A stretch of 64,000 nucleotides of DNA from Burkholderia sp. WSM2232 (lineage in GTDB: Bacteria; Pseudomonadota; Gammaproteobacteria; Burkholderiales; Burkholderiaceae), in the NCBI RefSeq assembly GCF_000472545.1, contig NZ_AWZV01000023.1, forward strand, positions 25,790-89,789. The letters run 5' to 3'. The notes under the pieces were generated by a model. That model saw nothing but the letters and a program-made list of their open reading frames with translations. It ran no database searches and was not told where the DNA came from. Below, piece after piece: positions 27,218-35,634 of the stretch. The position numbers and the translations under genes are program-made. Position 1 is the first letter of the stretch. Every line of letters begins with the position of its first letter.

Positions 27218-28712
27218 TAAAAGCCCTCTCTTGGGTATATCGAGCCGTCATCGGGACATGAATGACGGCTGTCTCGCCTGCTCGCAGGGACGCTTGGGTG
27301 CACGCAGTCTTTTGCGGTTCTTTTTGCCTCTCGAAGCGAGCCACACTGTCGGGTTCAGGGTCAGGCGGTATGCGGCGTAGCCACGCACGGCGCACGGATC
27401 GCAGTTGGTGTCCGATCGCCCCGTAGTGGGGCTCGGGCAACGCTTTTCGGCAAGTGCGAAGTACAGCAGGCTTCCAAGCATGAAGCGGGAAATGATTTGT
27501 GGTTTCATGATGTGATGACGCGCCTCGCGCTTGATCTAACGCCTGCGTGATCGAATCGCAGTGCTTGCGCACATCGCAGCGGATCAAAGATTCCGCTGCA
27601 ATGAGTCGTACTCCTTATCAGACACATCTGATCACGGACTAATCGAAGTCAGTGTTCCGAATGATGGCCACGAAATCCGGTCTGCGTCTGACGTTCGACA
27701 CAACGCTCGAGACGTGTCCCTCCTTGCTAGAGTAACTTGCAGAATTGAAGCCACGCATGCAGCGCGGCACGGCCCTGGACAAAGTTATCCACCACGAGGC
27801 AGGCAGCCGTCGCGCGCCGCAACGCAGGTCGCGCAACGCGACGAGCAGAAATGCTCAGGCGCTGTTGCGGGCGAGCGCAAGCGACGACGCGGGAAAGCCC
27901 TCGTGTCGGTTAAGTGGCAACTCTGGCCGGGGTGAATCGAATGGCCGGCCACACGTGTTCGTCGCGAGTACGTGCGCTACGCGAATGGCGCGCAAACGCA
28001 TCACGTCGGGTGGCGTGCTGTTCGATTTAAAGGCGGGGAATTTGCCCGGAAGGGGCGAGAAGCGCCGCATCCTGCTGCTCTGGATGCGACGCAGAGTTCT
28101 GCGTTACATCTCAGAGTGCAGTCAAGTTGGTACAGGACCAACTACAACTCGCATCGGTGTTCACAGAAATCTCCGGCAGTTCAGATGGACCGAATGGTAA
28201 TTGCTCTTTATCTGCCTCGTCAATAGGCAATCGTGCGGCAAATGGTATTGATCAAAAGAGTCCTAAACAGGAGCGCAACAGCGCAAGCCACGACGCGAAT
28301 GGATTCACTTAACACATGCGCGAAGATTCGAAAGGTTCATTACGAAACCTGCCGTCTGTATGGCATTGGTTTGTCCTCGCATTACCTGATGAATTCAGTG
28401 CGGTGTACGCGCTGTTCGCTGTGCCCCGTGCTGGACATTTCATTCACGAATCGTACTGCTTTGGTATTGGCGATAGTTCCGTACCTGTCCGATTGATTGC
28501 GTGTTTCGGAACCTGTATCGTCCTTCTCCATGTCGACGGGTGCGACGATTTGCGCGATCTGACGTTCGTCCGGGCAGCCATTGCGAACAGTCGTGGTGCA
28601 TCAGACTTTCCTGATTCGATGCTACTGCTACCGGTTCCCAGATCGGTGACATTGCAAAGAGTGCGACCGGTGCGGAAGTGGTAGGCGACCCCTCTACGCC
28701 TCTTCCGTGCCG

Positions 28713-28747
28713 GCAAGGCACTGATATCTCGACAGTGCCTTGCTTTT
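28713..28747 (+). terminator. Rho-independent terminator-like hairpin 1
   Basis: GCAAGGCACTG pairs perfectly over 11 bases with CAGTGCCTTGC around a nine-base loop, followed by TTTT. It is the first of two adjacent terminator hairpins. Confidence 0.75.
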
Positions 28748-28776
28748 AGAGCCGCTCTCAGCGGCTCTCTTTTTTT
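28748..28776 (+). terminator. Rho-independent terminator hairpin 2
   Basis: AGAGCCGC and GCGGCTCT form an eight-base-pair stem with a five-base loop, followed by C and seven T residues. It comes immediately after hairpin 1 and 160 bases before the response regulator gene. It insulates that gene from upstream transcription. Confidence 0.85.
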
Positions 28777-28936
28777 CGAGGTGACCGCTCAATGATCAGT
28801 AGAGCTTTCTAATGGCCACGGCTGATTTCGTTTTGCGGTCAAGCTACCACGAATGCATGGACTGCCATTCATTGAACTGATCTCATTGTGCTCGACCGAT
28901 GCAAGAACCGTACGTGTCCGATTGAGAGGAATTTGA

Positions 28937-29704
28937 ATGAGAAATATGCTTGTCGCGGGGCCTGAGCGCACCGTTTCTCTTCGGTGTGATCAGCCGCGAA
29001 ACCGATCAACCCTGTTACGAACGATCCTCATGTGCATCAAGGTTATCTGCGCTGACAGACATCCGGTTCTGTTAATTGGTATGCAGGCCATCATCGAACG
29101 TATGGAGGAGGTGGAACTGGTGGGCACCGCTAACAACTGTACCAGTGCGCTGCGCCTGTCGAGCGAAGTCTTCTTCGACGTGCTAGTCACCGACACGAGT
29201 GCCCCGGCACCCGATTATGACGACTGGCGCCCTTTGATCTGCCTCATGCGCGACAGACATCCGGAAAAGGGCGTTGTTCTGCATTCGTGCAATAGCAATG
29301 CCGCGTATCTGTCAACGCTGTCTTGCTGCGGAATCCACGCTCTCGTGGGCAAGAACGATATTACCCACCACCTGGGAATTGCCATTCAGTCCGCTTTCCG
29401 GGGGGGCACGTACCTGTCGCCGCAGTTGGCTTCGGCCACCGAGGCGCATGCGCAGCTACACGGTACGCCAACGCCGCTGTCTTACCGTGAAATCGAGGTA
29501 TTGCAACTGCTTTTGTCCGGCAACAAAGTCAATGAGATTGCGAAAAAGCGGTCCCGCGCCAAGCAGACTATCAGCACTCATAAGTCGAGCGCGATGTCCA
29601 AACTTGGCATTTCGTGCGACGCGGGGTTGTTCAGGGCGATCTCCGAGGAGGACCTCTCACTGCTTGCGGGGCTGCGAAACACTGTGCGCGGGGTATCGAA
29701 TTGA
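28937..29704 (+). CDS. NarL/LuxR-type response regulator
   Basis: The 255-residue protein has a receiver domain beginning at about residue 32 (MCIKVICADRHPVLLIGMQA, phospho-acceptor region FDVLVTDTSAP) and a LuxR-type HTH (PLSYREIEVLQLLLSGNKVN, then KKRSRAKQTISTHKSSAMSK). The receiver is atypical: the acidic loop after the Asp reads APAPDYDD, and the switch Thr/Lys region is weak. I chose the first ATG, with AGGA six bases upstream, which adds 31 residues before the receiver; an ATG at 29030 would give the standard length. No histidine kinase gene is adjacent, so it is an orphan here. Confidence 0.88.
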   Translation: MRNMLVAGPERTVSLRCDQPRNRSTLLRTILMCIKVICADRHPVLLIGMQAIIERMEEVELVGTANNCTSALRLSSEVFFDVLVTDTSAPAPDYDDWRPLICLMRDRHPEKGVVLHSCNSNAAYLSTLSCCGIHALVGKNDITHHLGIAIQSAFRGGTYLSPQLASATEAHAQLHGTPTPLSYREIEVLQLLLSGNKVNEIAKKRSRAKQTISTHKSSAMSKLGISCDAGLFRAISEEDLSLLAGLRNTVRGVSN

Positions 29705-29778
29705 AGACCCGGTTATTCCGACGTTCAGTAAGCAAGTACCGTAGGGGGCGCGCGATTTTGACTGCAAGGAGTTCCATC

Positions 29779-30306
29779 ATGAGGGTACTGGGCAAATTCA
29801 CTTTGCCGGTCGTCGCATTGGGCATAACCGGATGCTCAGACCTTTTTTCAAATCCGTTTGCCGAGCACTTCACGGCCACGAACAGTACGCAGGACGTCTC
29901 GCGCAGTCCCGAAGCGCCGCGCAATGGGATCGATCTGCTTGTCAGGAATGACATCGAAGCGGAGCGCAGACACCTTGGCGACCTCCACTTTCGTCTGATC
30001 GGCACGTCGCGGTTCCGGTGGACAGAGCTCACATCCTGGCGCAGCGACGCGCTTGCTCAGGCGCGGGAGGTCGGTGCCGAGGTGGTGGTCGTCAGTCGGC
30101 GCCCGGCGAGTACGGTGACCCATACCATTCGAATCCAGTACCCGGATAACCGGACCAGCGTCCAGAAGGTACTGAATCCGCAGCCGCGGACCATGCTTGG
30201 CACACCTTTGCAGGACGAACCCGGTGGACTCACGTCGTACCAGGTCAACACGGTCCAGGTAATCGACTACAGCGCTTATTTCTGGTTGAGGCCTCAGCAG
30301 AAGTAA
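29779..30306 (+). CDS. Small predicted lipoprotein
   Basis: The 175-residue protein starts MRVLGKFTLPVVALGITGCS, a lipoprotein signal with lipobox ITGC at position 19, and is not otherwise recognised. The mature part has a basic middle and ends VNTVQVIDYSAYFWLRPQQK. AAGGAG lies seven bases before the ATG. It follows the response regulator by 74 bases on the same strand and could be under its control. A surface or periplasmic location is the only firm inference. Confidence 0.75.
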   Translation: MRVLGKFTLPVVALGITGCSDLFSNPFAEHFTATNSTQDVSRSPEAPRNGIDLLVRNDIEAERRHLGDLHFRLIGTSRFRWTELTSWRSDALAQAREVGAEVVVVSRRPASTVTHTIRIQYPDNRTSVQKVLNPQPRTMLGTPLQDEPGGLTSYQVNTVQVIDYSAYFWLRPQQK

Positions 30307-30310
30307 TGGT

Positions 30311-30352
30311 GTTGCCGGCGGGTGGACACATCGCGACCACCTCGCCGGCGAC
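30311..30352. terminator. Hairpin between convergent lipoprotein and terC genes
   Basis: GTTGCCGGCGGGTGG pairs with CCACCTCGCCGGCGAC, with one mismatch and one bulge, around an 11-base loop. It lies five bases after the lipoprotein stop and 33 bases before the terC stop. No T-run is present, so it may serve as a weak two-way terminator. Confidence 0.45.
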
Positions 30353-30384
30353 ATCATGAAAAGTGCAAACGGCGCTGCGGTGGC

Positions 30385-31149
30385 TCAGTCGTTCCTCTCA
30401 GTTGCCCTATGCGGCTTTGGGGTCCTTCGCCGGGTCAACATGTTCATCGCTTCGACGAACGCCGAGAATGCCATCGCCACATAGATGTAAGCCTTCGGCA
30501 CATGCGATCCGAAGCCCTCGGCGATCAGCGTCATGCCAATCACGAGCAGGAAGCTCAAGGCCAGCGTGACGATAGTCGGATTGCGGTCGATGAATTGCGA
30601 AAGCGGGCGCGCGGCGAACAGCATGGCCATGACCGCGCTGATCACCGCAACGAACATGATCGGCACGTGGTCGGTCATGCCGACGGCCGTGATGATGCTG
30701 TCGATCGAAAACACGAGGTCGAGCAACAGGATCTGGCCTATCGCACCCGCCACCGTCAATTGCACAGCGCTGCTTGCTGCGCCGCGTTCCTCATTGCCGG
30801 AGGCATGCACCACGTGATGGTGCATTTCACGCGTCGCCTTCCATACCAGGAAGAGACCGCCGCCGAGCAGGATCAGGTCGCGCCATGAGAATGCGTGGCC
30901 GAACAGCGCGATTGCAGGGGTGGTCAATTGTGCGATCCAGGCGACCGTACCGAGAAGCCCCAGTCGCAATACAAGCGCGAGCATGATGCCAAGGCGCTGC
31001 GTACGAGCGCGCTGTGCTCGCGGCAGCTTGTTGGTGAGGATCGAGATGAAGATGAGATTGTCGATACCGAGCACGATTTCCATCACGACCAGCGTGAGGA
31101 GCGCGACCCATGCGGCGGGGTCGGCAGCGAGTGCGAGCAGAGTGTCCAT
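30385..31149 (-). CDS. terC: TerC family integral membrane protein
   Basis: The 254-residue protein has seven or so hydrophobic segments and the conserved acidic motifs of the TerC/Alx family in membrane: VVMEIVLGIDNLIFISILTN near residue 25 and LLLDLVFSIDSIITAVGMTD near 140. Family members are linked to tellurite resistance and manganese export during metalation of secreted proteins. I chose the ATG at 31149; the frame runs 50 codons further upstream but into the divergent promoter region. It is divergent from the nhaR-like gene, which may regulate it. Confidence 0.92.
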   Translation of the reverse strand: MDTLLALAADPAAWVALLTLVVMEIVLGIDNLIFISILTNKLPRAQRARTQRLGIMLALVLRLGLLGTVAWIAQLTTPAIALFGHAFSWRDLILLGGGLFLVWKATREMHHHVVHASGNEERGAASSAVQLTVAGAIGQILLLDLVFSIDSIITAVGMTDHVPIMFVAVISAVMAMLFAARPLSQFIDRNPTIVTLALSFLLVIGMTLIAEGFGSHVPKAYIYVAMAFSAFVEAMNMLTRRRTPKPHRATERND

Positions 31150-31281
31150 GAGTTCGTGAGTGAATGGGTGGAATAGGCCAGACAATAGCGCCCATGATCG
31201 CGCATGGCGCGTATCGTATAAACCGGTGTTAAACTGACCAACATTCTGGTTTTTTCGAACCTGACTTCCGTGGACCGCACT

Positions 31282-32163
31282 ATGCTCAACTACCGGCACT
31301 TGTACTATTTCTGGATCGTCGTAAAGGAGGGCGGCTTTGCACGCGCCGCCGAGCGGCTAGACATGGCGGTTCAGACCATCAGCGCGCAGGTGCGAGAGCT
31401 CGAAAAATCCATCGGGCGGCAGCTATTGAAACCGGCCGGACGAGGCGTGACGATGACCGAGGCCGGCGAGGCGGCATTCAGCCGCGCGGAGCAGATCTTC
31501 CAGCTTGGCGAGGCGTTGCTCGACGACATGCGCGAAGCAGGCGGCGAGGACGTGGCCCGGCTTGCTGTCGGTCTGTCCGACGGCATCTCGAAGCTCGCGG
31601 CTCACGCACTTCTTGCGCCGGTGCTCGGCACGCCGTCGCTCAGGCTGCTGTGCCACGAGGGCGAGCCCGCACAGTTGTTGTCCGAACTCGCGTTGCATCG
31701 GCTCGATCTGGTGCTTGCGTGCCAGCCTGCGCCGCACAATTCCGACCTGCGCGTACTGAGCCAGCGGCTCGTGGGCGCACCGGTCGACTGGTACGGTCCG
31801 GCCGAGATCGTGCGCAGGTCGGCGCGAGCCGGCTTTCCGCAGTGCCTCGCCGAGATTCCTGTGCTGTTGCCTACGCGGCATGCCGCGTTGCGCGGGCGGC
31901 TTGACCGCTGGTTCGATTCGCAGGGCATCCGGCCACGCGTTGTCGGCGAGTTCGAAGACAGCGCGCTGATGGCGGTTTTCGCCGCGCGCGGCCTCGGCGT
32001 TTTTCCACTTGCGGAACTCGGTGCTGAAGATCTGTCGCTGTTGCGCGGCTTGCGTCGGCTTGGACGCGCGGAGGGGGTGATCGAAGAGATACACGCCATC
32101 CGCTCGCGCCGCGGCCAGCATCACACGCTGGCGTCTCAGGTGCTCGCCACCGCGCGCTCGTAG
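31282..32163 (+). CDS. nhaR: LysR family regulator of the NhaR type
   Basis: The 293-residue protein starts MLNYRHLYYFWIVVKEGGFA, the hallmark N-terminus of NhaR, followed by HTH ERLDMAVQTISAQVRELEKS. NhaR activates sodium/proton antiporter genes in response to Na+. Here it is divergent from terC, not next to an nhaA-like gene. Its last 28 bases overlap the convergent TerB-like gene. The role as an ion or pH-responsive activator of terC is inference from position. Confidence 0.9.
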   Translation: MLNYRHLYYFWIVVKEGGFARAAERLDMAVQTISAQVRELEKSIGRQLLKPAGRGVTMTEAGEAAFSRAEQIFQLGEALLDDMREAGGEDVARLAVGLSDGISKLAAHALLAPVLGTPSLRLLCHEGEPAQLLSELALHRLDLVLACQPAPHNSDLRVLSQRLVGAPVDWYGPAEIVRRSARAGFPQCLAEIPVLLPTRHAALRGRLDRWFDSQGIRPRVVGEFEDSALMAVFAARGLGVFPLAELGAEDLSLLRGLRRLGRAEGVIEEIHAIRSRRGQHHTLASQVLATARS

Positions 32164-32597
32164 TCCCGCAACACTTGCGACGGCAGTCCATGACGACTCG
32201 TGGCGGGCCTCAGTTCGTGTCCCCATGCGTCAAAGACGGCCGCGAGCAGCGCGATTTCACCGTCCGCGAGGTAGTCGTCGGCGACGGTTACCGCGACGCA
32301 TAGGCGAACGACCTTGCGGCGCAGCGCGGGGTCGTCGATTTCGTCGATCAGCGCGGCGAGCAGCGCGGTGTCGAGACAACCCATGGGAGGCGTGCACGAC
32401 AGCTGCGCAATTGAACGGTCCTCGCAAAGCGCCTGCACGATGCCGGCGAACTGCGCGGGCGCAAGGCCGAGTTCGCCGGCTATGTTCAGCTTTTCGAGCG
32501 CCCGTTCTTCGGAGCTGCATACGTAGCCGTCCGAGGTGAGGGCCAGCGCGACGATACGTGCTGCTGCTTCTTTACTGTTACGCGGATAGGTTCGCAT
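32136..32597 (-). CDS. TerB-like protein
   Basis: This 153-residue helical protein opens MRTYPRNSKEAAARIVALAL and repeats the TerB-type pattern of a helix followed by an acidic loop: TSDGYVCSSEERALEKL near residue 22 and VTVADDYLADGEIALLAAVF near 110. TerB domains bind metals and are found with TerC proteins in stress systems. AAAGGA lies seven bases before the ATG. It overlaps the convergent nhaR-like gene by 28 bases. A terC gene within 1.1 kb supports the call, which otherwise rests on weak motifs. Confidence 0.7.
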   Translation of the reverse strand: MRTYPRNSKEAAARIVALALTSDGYVCSSEERALEKLNIAGELGLAPAQFAGIVQALCEDRSIAQLSCTPPMGCLDTALLAALIDEIDDPALRRKVVRLCVAVTVADDYLADGEIALLAAVFDAWGHELRPATSRHGLPSQVLRDYERAVAST

Positions 32598-32797
32598 GAT
32601 CGGGTCCTTTCGCGGAAGATGTCCGTATTGACGACAACCCAGTCTGCGGCAACATCGGTATCGGATAAACCTGTTAATGGCGAAGCTACGCTTCGGAAAA
32701 TCCGAATCTCCGCGCGGTGCGATCGGACACGCGGTTGCAGAATAACCGGCAAGACGCGCATTGCGCCGCTGCGCGCATTGCCGGGGCGCGCGAACCG

Positions 32798-34234
32798 TTA
32801 CAACATGCCCAGTTGTTGTGCAGTGGCGTCGACGGCCATTTTTGCCTTCGCGACGATCTCGTCGATTTCCTGCCTGCTGATAACCAGCGGCGGCGACAGC
32901 AGCATACGGTCGCCAGTCGCGCGCATGATCAGGTTGCCGTTGAAGCAGAAGTCGCGGCAAAGGGTGCCGACATCACTCCCATTCACAAAGCGTTTTCGCG
33001 ACGAAGGTTGTTGCGCAAGCTGAATTCCGGCGACCAGCCCGGCGCCGGCAATCTCACCCACAATCGGATGATCCGAGAAGGCTTCGCGCAGTTGCTTCTG
33101 GAAGTAGGGCCCCGTGTCCAGTCTGACTCGCTCGACGATTTTCTCGTCTCGCAGCAACCTGAGGTTCGCTACCGCCACGGCTGCTGCGACCGGATGGCCG
33201 GAGTAGGTAAGGCCGTGGTTGAATTCGCCGTTGTCGATAATCGCGGTCGCGATACGATCGTGCAGGCCGACCGCGCCCATTGGTACGTAGCCGCTCGTCA
33301 GCCCCTTAGCCAGCGTGATGAGATCGGGTTCGAAGCCGAAGTGCTGGTGAGCGAACCATTCTCCCGTGCGCCCAAAGCCGCCGATAACTTCGTCGGCAAC
33401 CAGCAGAACATCGTATTTGCGGCAGATACGCTGAATTTCCGGCCAGTATGTCGACGCCGGGAAGATGACGCCGCCCGCGCCCTGGAACGGCTCGCCAATG
33501 AACGCGGCTACGTTTTCAGCGCCTGTTTCCAGGATCTTTGCTTCCAGTTGCTGCGCACGAGCGAGGGCGAACTCTTCGGGCGTCTCGCCGCTTGCAGCTT
33601 CACCGAAGAAATACGGCTGGTCGATATGGACAACATTCTCGACCTTTGACGGCATTTGCTCATGCATGTAGCCCATACCGCCGAGCGTGGCACCCGCGAT
33701 CGTGGAGCCGTGGTAGCTGTTCCGGCGCGAGATCACCACTTTTTTCGAATGCTTGCGCTGCGTGGCCCAATATTGATGGACGATGCGCAGCACCGTGTCG
33801 TTACCTTCGGAACCGCTGTTGCAGTAGAAAAAGTGCTTGAACGGTTCCGGCGCAAGTTCGGCAAGCAGCGCCGACAGCTCGATAATCGGCGGATGAGTGG
33901 TCTTGAAGAAGGTGTTGTAGTAGGGCAATTCCTGCATCTGCCGGTAGGCCGCATCGGCGAGTTCTTTGCGCCCATATCCGACGTTCACGCACCAGAGGCC
34001 CGCCATGCCGTCGATGATCTTGTTGCCTTCCGAGTCCCACAGATATACACCCTGCGCTTTCACGATCACGCGGCTGCCGCTGCGATTGAGCGAGCCCATA
34101 TCCGAAAAGGGGTGAATGTGGTGCGCAGCGTCGAGTGCGCGATATTCCGCGGTACTGCGTTGCGGTGCGGGGGCCGCGCTCGCGGCAGATTGCGCCGGTT
34201 GCACATAGGCGATTTCTTCCGTTTGGTAGCTCAT
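32798..34234 (-). CDS. spuC: Putrescine/polyamine aminotransferase, class III (SpuC type)
   Basis: The 478-residue protein is a pyridoxal-phosphate class III aminotransferase. PLP-site motifs include CNSGSEGNDTVLRI, RRNSYHGSTIAGATLGG, LVADEVIGGFGRTG and the Schiff-base lysine in DLITLAKGLTSGY. The close match in style is to pseudomonad SpuC, putrescine:pyruvate aminotransferase. GGAG lies seven bases before the ATG at 34234. It is the last gene of an operon with the glutamine-synthetase-like and PuuD-like genes, which together point to putrescine catabolism. Beta-alanine:pyruvate aminotransferase activity is the main alternative. Confidence 0.92.
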   Translation of the reverse strand: MSYQTEEIAYVQPAQSAASAAPAPQRSTAEYRALDAAHHIHPFSDMGSLNRSGSRVIVKAQGVYLWDSEGNKIIDGMAGLWCVNVGYGRKELADAAYRQMQELPYYNTFFKTTHPPIIELSALLAELAPEPFKHFFYCNSGSEGNDTVLRIVHQYWATQRKHSKKVVISRRNSYHGSTIAGATLGGMGYMHEQMPSKVENVVHIDQPYFFGEAASGETPEEFALARAQQLEAKILETGAENVAAFIGEPFQGAGGVIFPASTYWPEIQRICRKYDVLLVADEVIGGFGRTGEWFAHQHFGFEPDLITLAKGLTSGYVPMGAVGLHDRIATAIIDNGEFNHGLTYSGHPVAAAVAVANLRLLRDEKIVERVRLDTGPYFQKQLREAFSDHPIVGEIAGAGLVAGIQLAQQPSSRKRFVNGSDVGTLCRDFCFNGNLIMRATGDRMLLSPPLVISRQEIDEIVAKAKMAVDATAQQLGML

Positions 34235-34263
34235 TCTGCTCTCCGGGTTGTTTCTGTTTGCAT

Positions 34264-35598
34264 TTAGACGTGCAATAGCAAATGCCGGCGTTCCCACGAA
34301 CTGATTACGCGGAAAAACGCCTCGTATTCGGTCTCTTTCAAAGCGAGGTAGGCTCTCACGAACTTTTCGCCGAGCACTTCCGCAATGGGCTCGCATGCAC
34401 CCATTAGCGTGAGGCCTTCCTCGAGGTTGCGGGGCAATTGATAGGGCAATTCATAGCCGTCGCTCAGCAGCGGTTCAGTGGCTTCGAGCCTTTGTGTGAT
34501 GCCGAGATAACCGGCCGCGAGTGTCGCCGCAATCGCCAGATAAGGGTTGCAATCCACGCCAGGAATGCGGTTTTCTATGCGCCGCGCCGCAGGCCCCGAA
34601 TGCGGAATGCGAAAACCTACGGTGCGGTTGTCGTAACCCCAGGCTACGTTGATAGGTGCGGCCATGAAGCGCGACAGTCGCCGATATGAGTTGATATACG
34701 GCGCGAAAATCGGCATCAACGCAGGCGTGTATTTCTGCAGGCCGGCTATATAGCTCGTGAAGATCGACGTCGGCTTGCCGTCCGCAGCCGTGAAAAGATT
34801 GTGGCCGGTTTCTTCATCTACGAGGCTCTGATGCATGTGCATGGCCGACCCGGGTTCGCCTTCCATTGGCTTGGCCATGAAAGTCGCGTACATCTTGTGA
34901 CGCAATGCGGCTTCACGCACCGTGCGCTTGAAAAGGAAGACGCTGTCCGCAAGCTTCAGCGGATCACCATGCATGAAGTTGATCTCCATCTGCGCGGCGC
35001 CCACCTCATGAATCAGTGTATCTACCTCGAGTTCCTGCACCTCGCAGTACTCGTAGATGTCTTCGAAGAGCGGGTCGAACTCGTTCACGGCTTCTATCGA
35101 ATACGACTGACGTCCCGTCTCGGGACGACCGGTGCGGCCGATCGGCGGTTGCAAGGGCAGGTCGGGGTCCTTGTTCATATCGACCAGGTAGAACTCCAGC
35201 TCCGGCGCAATGACCGGCTTCCAACCCTTCGCGCGGTACAACTCGAGCACGCGGCGCAACACACGGCGCGGTGAAATCGCGACGGGCGTGCCGTCGAAAT
35301 GCACGCAATCGTGGATCACCTGGGCCGTGGGGTCGACAGCCCACGGGATCATCCGGATCGTGGTGGAATCGGGAACGCACACCATGTCTGGATCCGTGAC
35401 GCCGGTTAGCGTACCGTCGTCCGGATAGTCGCCTGTGACGGTCTGAATCATCACGGCCTGCGGCAAGCGCATGGATTCGCCCGACTCGAACTTGCTGCGC
35501 GGAATGATTTTGCCACGCGCAATTCCGGCCATGTCTGGAATGATCGCCTCAATTTCGGTGACGTGGTTCTTCTTCAGAAAATCGTCGATGTGATGCAT
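34264..35598 (-). CDS. puuA: Gamma-glutamylputrescine synthetase (glutamine-synthetase family)
   Basis: The 444-residue protein is a glutamine synthetase homologue of the PuuA/SpuI type: short N-terminal domain, APELEFYLVD (metal Glu), EVGAAQMEINFMHGDPL, MAKPMEGEPGSAMHMHQSL, NRTVGFRIPHSG and RIENRIPGVDCNPYLA. PuuA joins glutamate to putrescine, the first step of the gamma-glutamylated pathway to GABA. It lies between the PuuD-like gene (36 bases upstream) and the aminotransferase (29 bases downstream), all on the minus strand. Confidence 0.93.
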   Translation of the reverse strand: MHHIDDFLKKNHVTEIEAIIPDMAGIARGKIIPRSKFESGESMRLPQAVMIQTVTGDYPDDGTLTGVTDPDMVCVPDSTTIRMIPWAVDPTAQVIHDCVHFDGTPVAISPRRVLRRVLELYRAKGWKPVIAPELEFYLVDMNKDPDLPLQPPIGRTGRPETGRQSYSIEAVNEFDPLFEDIYEYCEVQELEVDTLIHEVGAAQMEINFMHGDPLKLADSVFLFKRTVREAALRHKMYATFMAKPMEGEPGSAMHMHQSLVDEETGHNLFTAADGKPTSIFTSYIAGLQKYTPALMPIFAPYINSYRRLSRFMAAPINVAWGYDNRTVGFRIPHSGPAARRIENRIPGVDCNPYLAIAATLAAGYLGITQRLEATEPLLSDGYELPYQLPRNLEEGLTLMGACEPIAEVLGEKFVRAYLALKETEYEAFFRVISSWERRHLLLHV

Positions 35599-35634
35599 GA
35601 TCTTTCTCTCTATTTCGTTGCACTACTGTTCGGG

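Larger units (their letters stand above)
27218..28936. other. Gene-poor 1.7-kb region
   Basis: No open frame here has convincing codon use or a recognisable product, and base composition is more even than in the flanks. Short frames at 27248-27508 (minus) and 28316-28684 (plus) are possible but unsupported. The only firm elements are two tandem hairpins with T-tracts at 28713-28776 on the plus strand. They imply that something upstream is transcribed toward the response regulator, perhaps a small RNA or a decayed gene. The minus-strand promoter of the ABC system must lie at the left end. Confidence 0.55.

Noticed and set aside
27248..27508. An 86-codon minus-strand gene downstream of nothing obvious
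   Set aside because: The N-terminus looks hydrophobic, but the rest is low-grade and no ribosome site was seen; kept only as a possibility.
28316..28684. A 122-codon plus-strand gene ending just before the tandem terminators
   Set aside because: Its position is attractive, but the sequence has no family features or ribosome site, and other frames over the same DNA look equally plausible.
31150..31281. A yybP-ykoY manganese riboswitch upstream of terC
   Set aside because: TerC-family genes often have one, but the short 5' region lacks the conserved loops I would expect.
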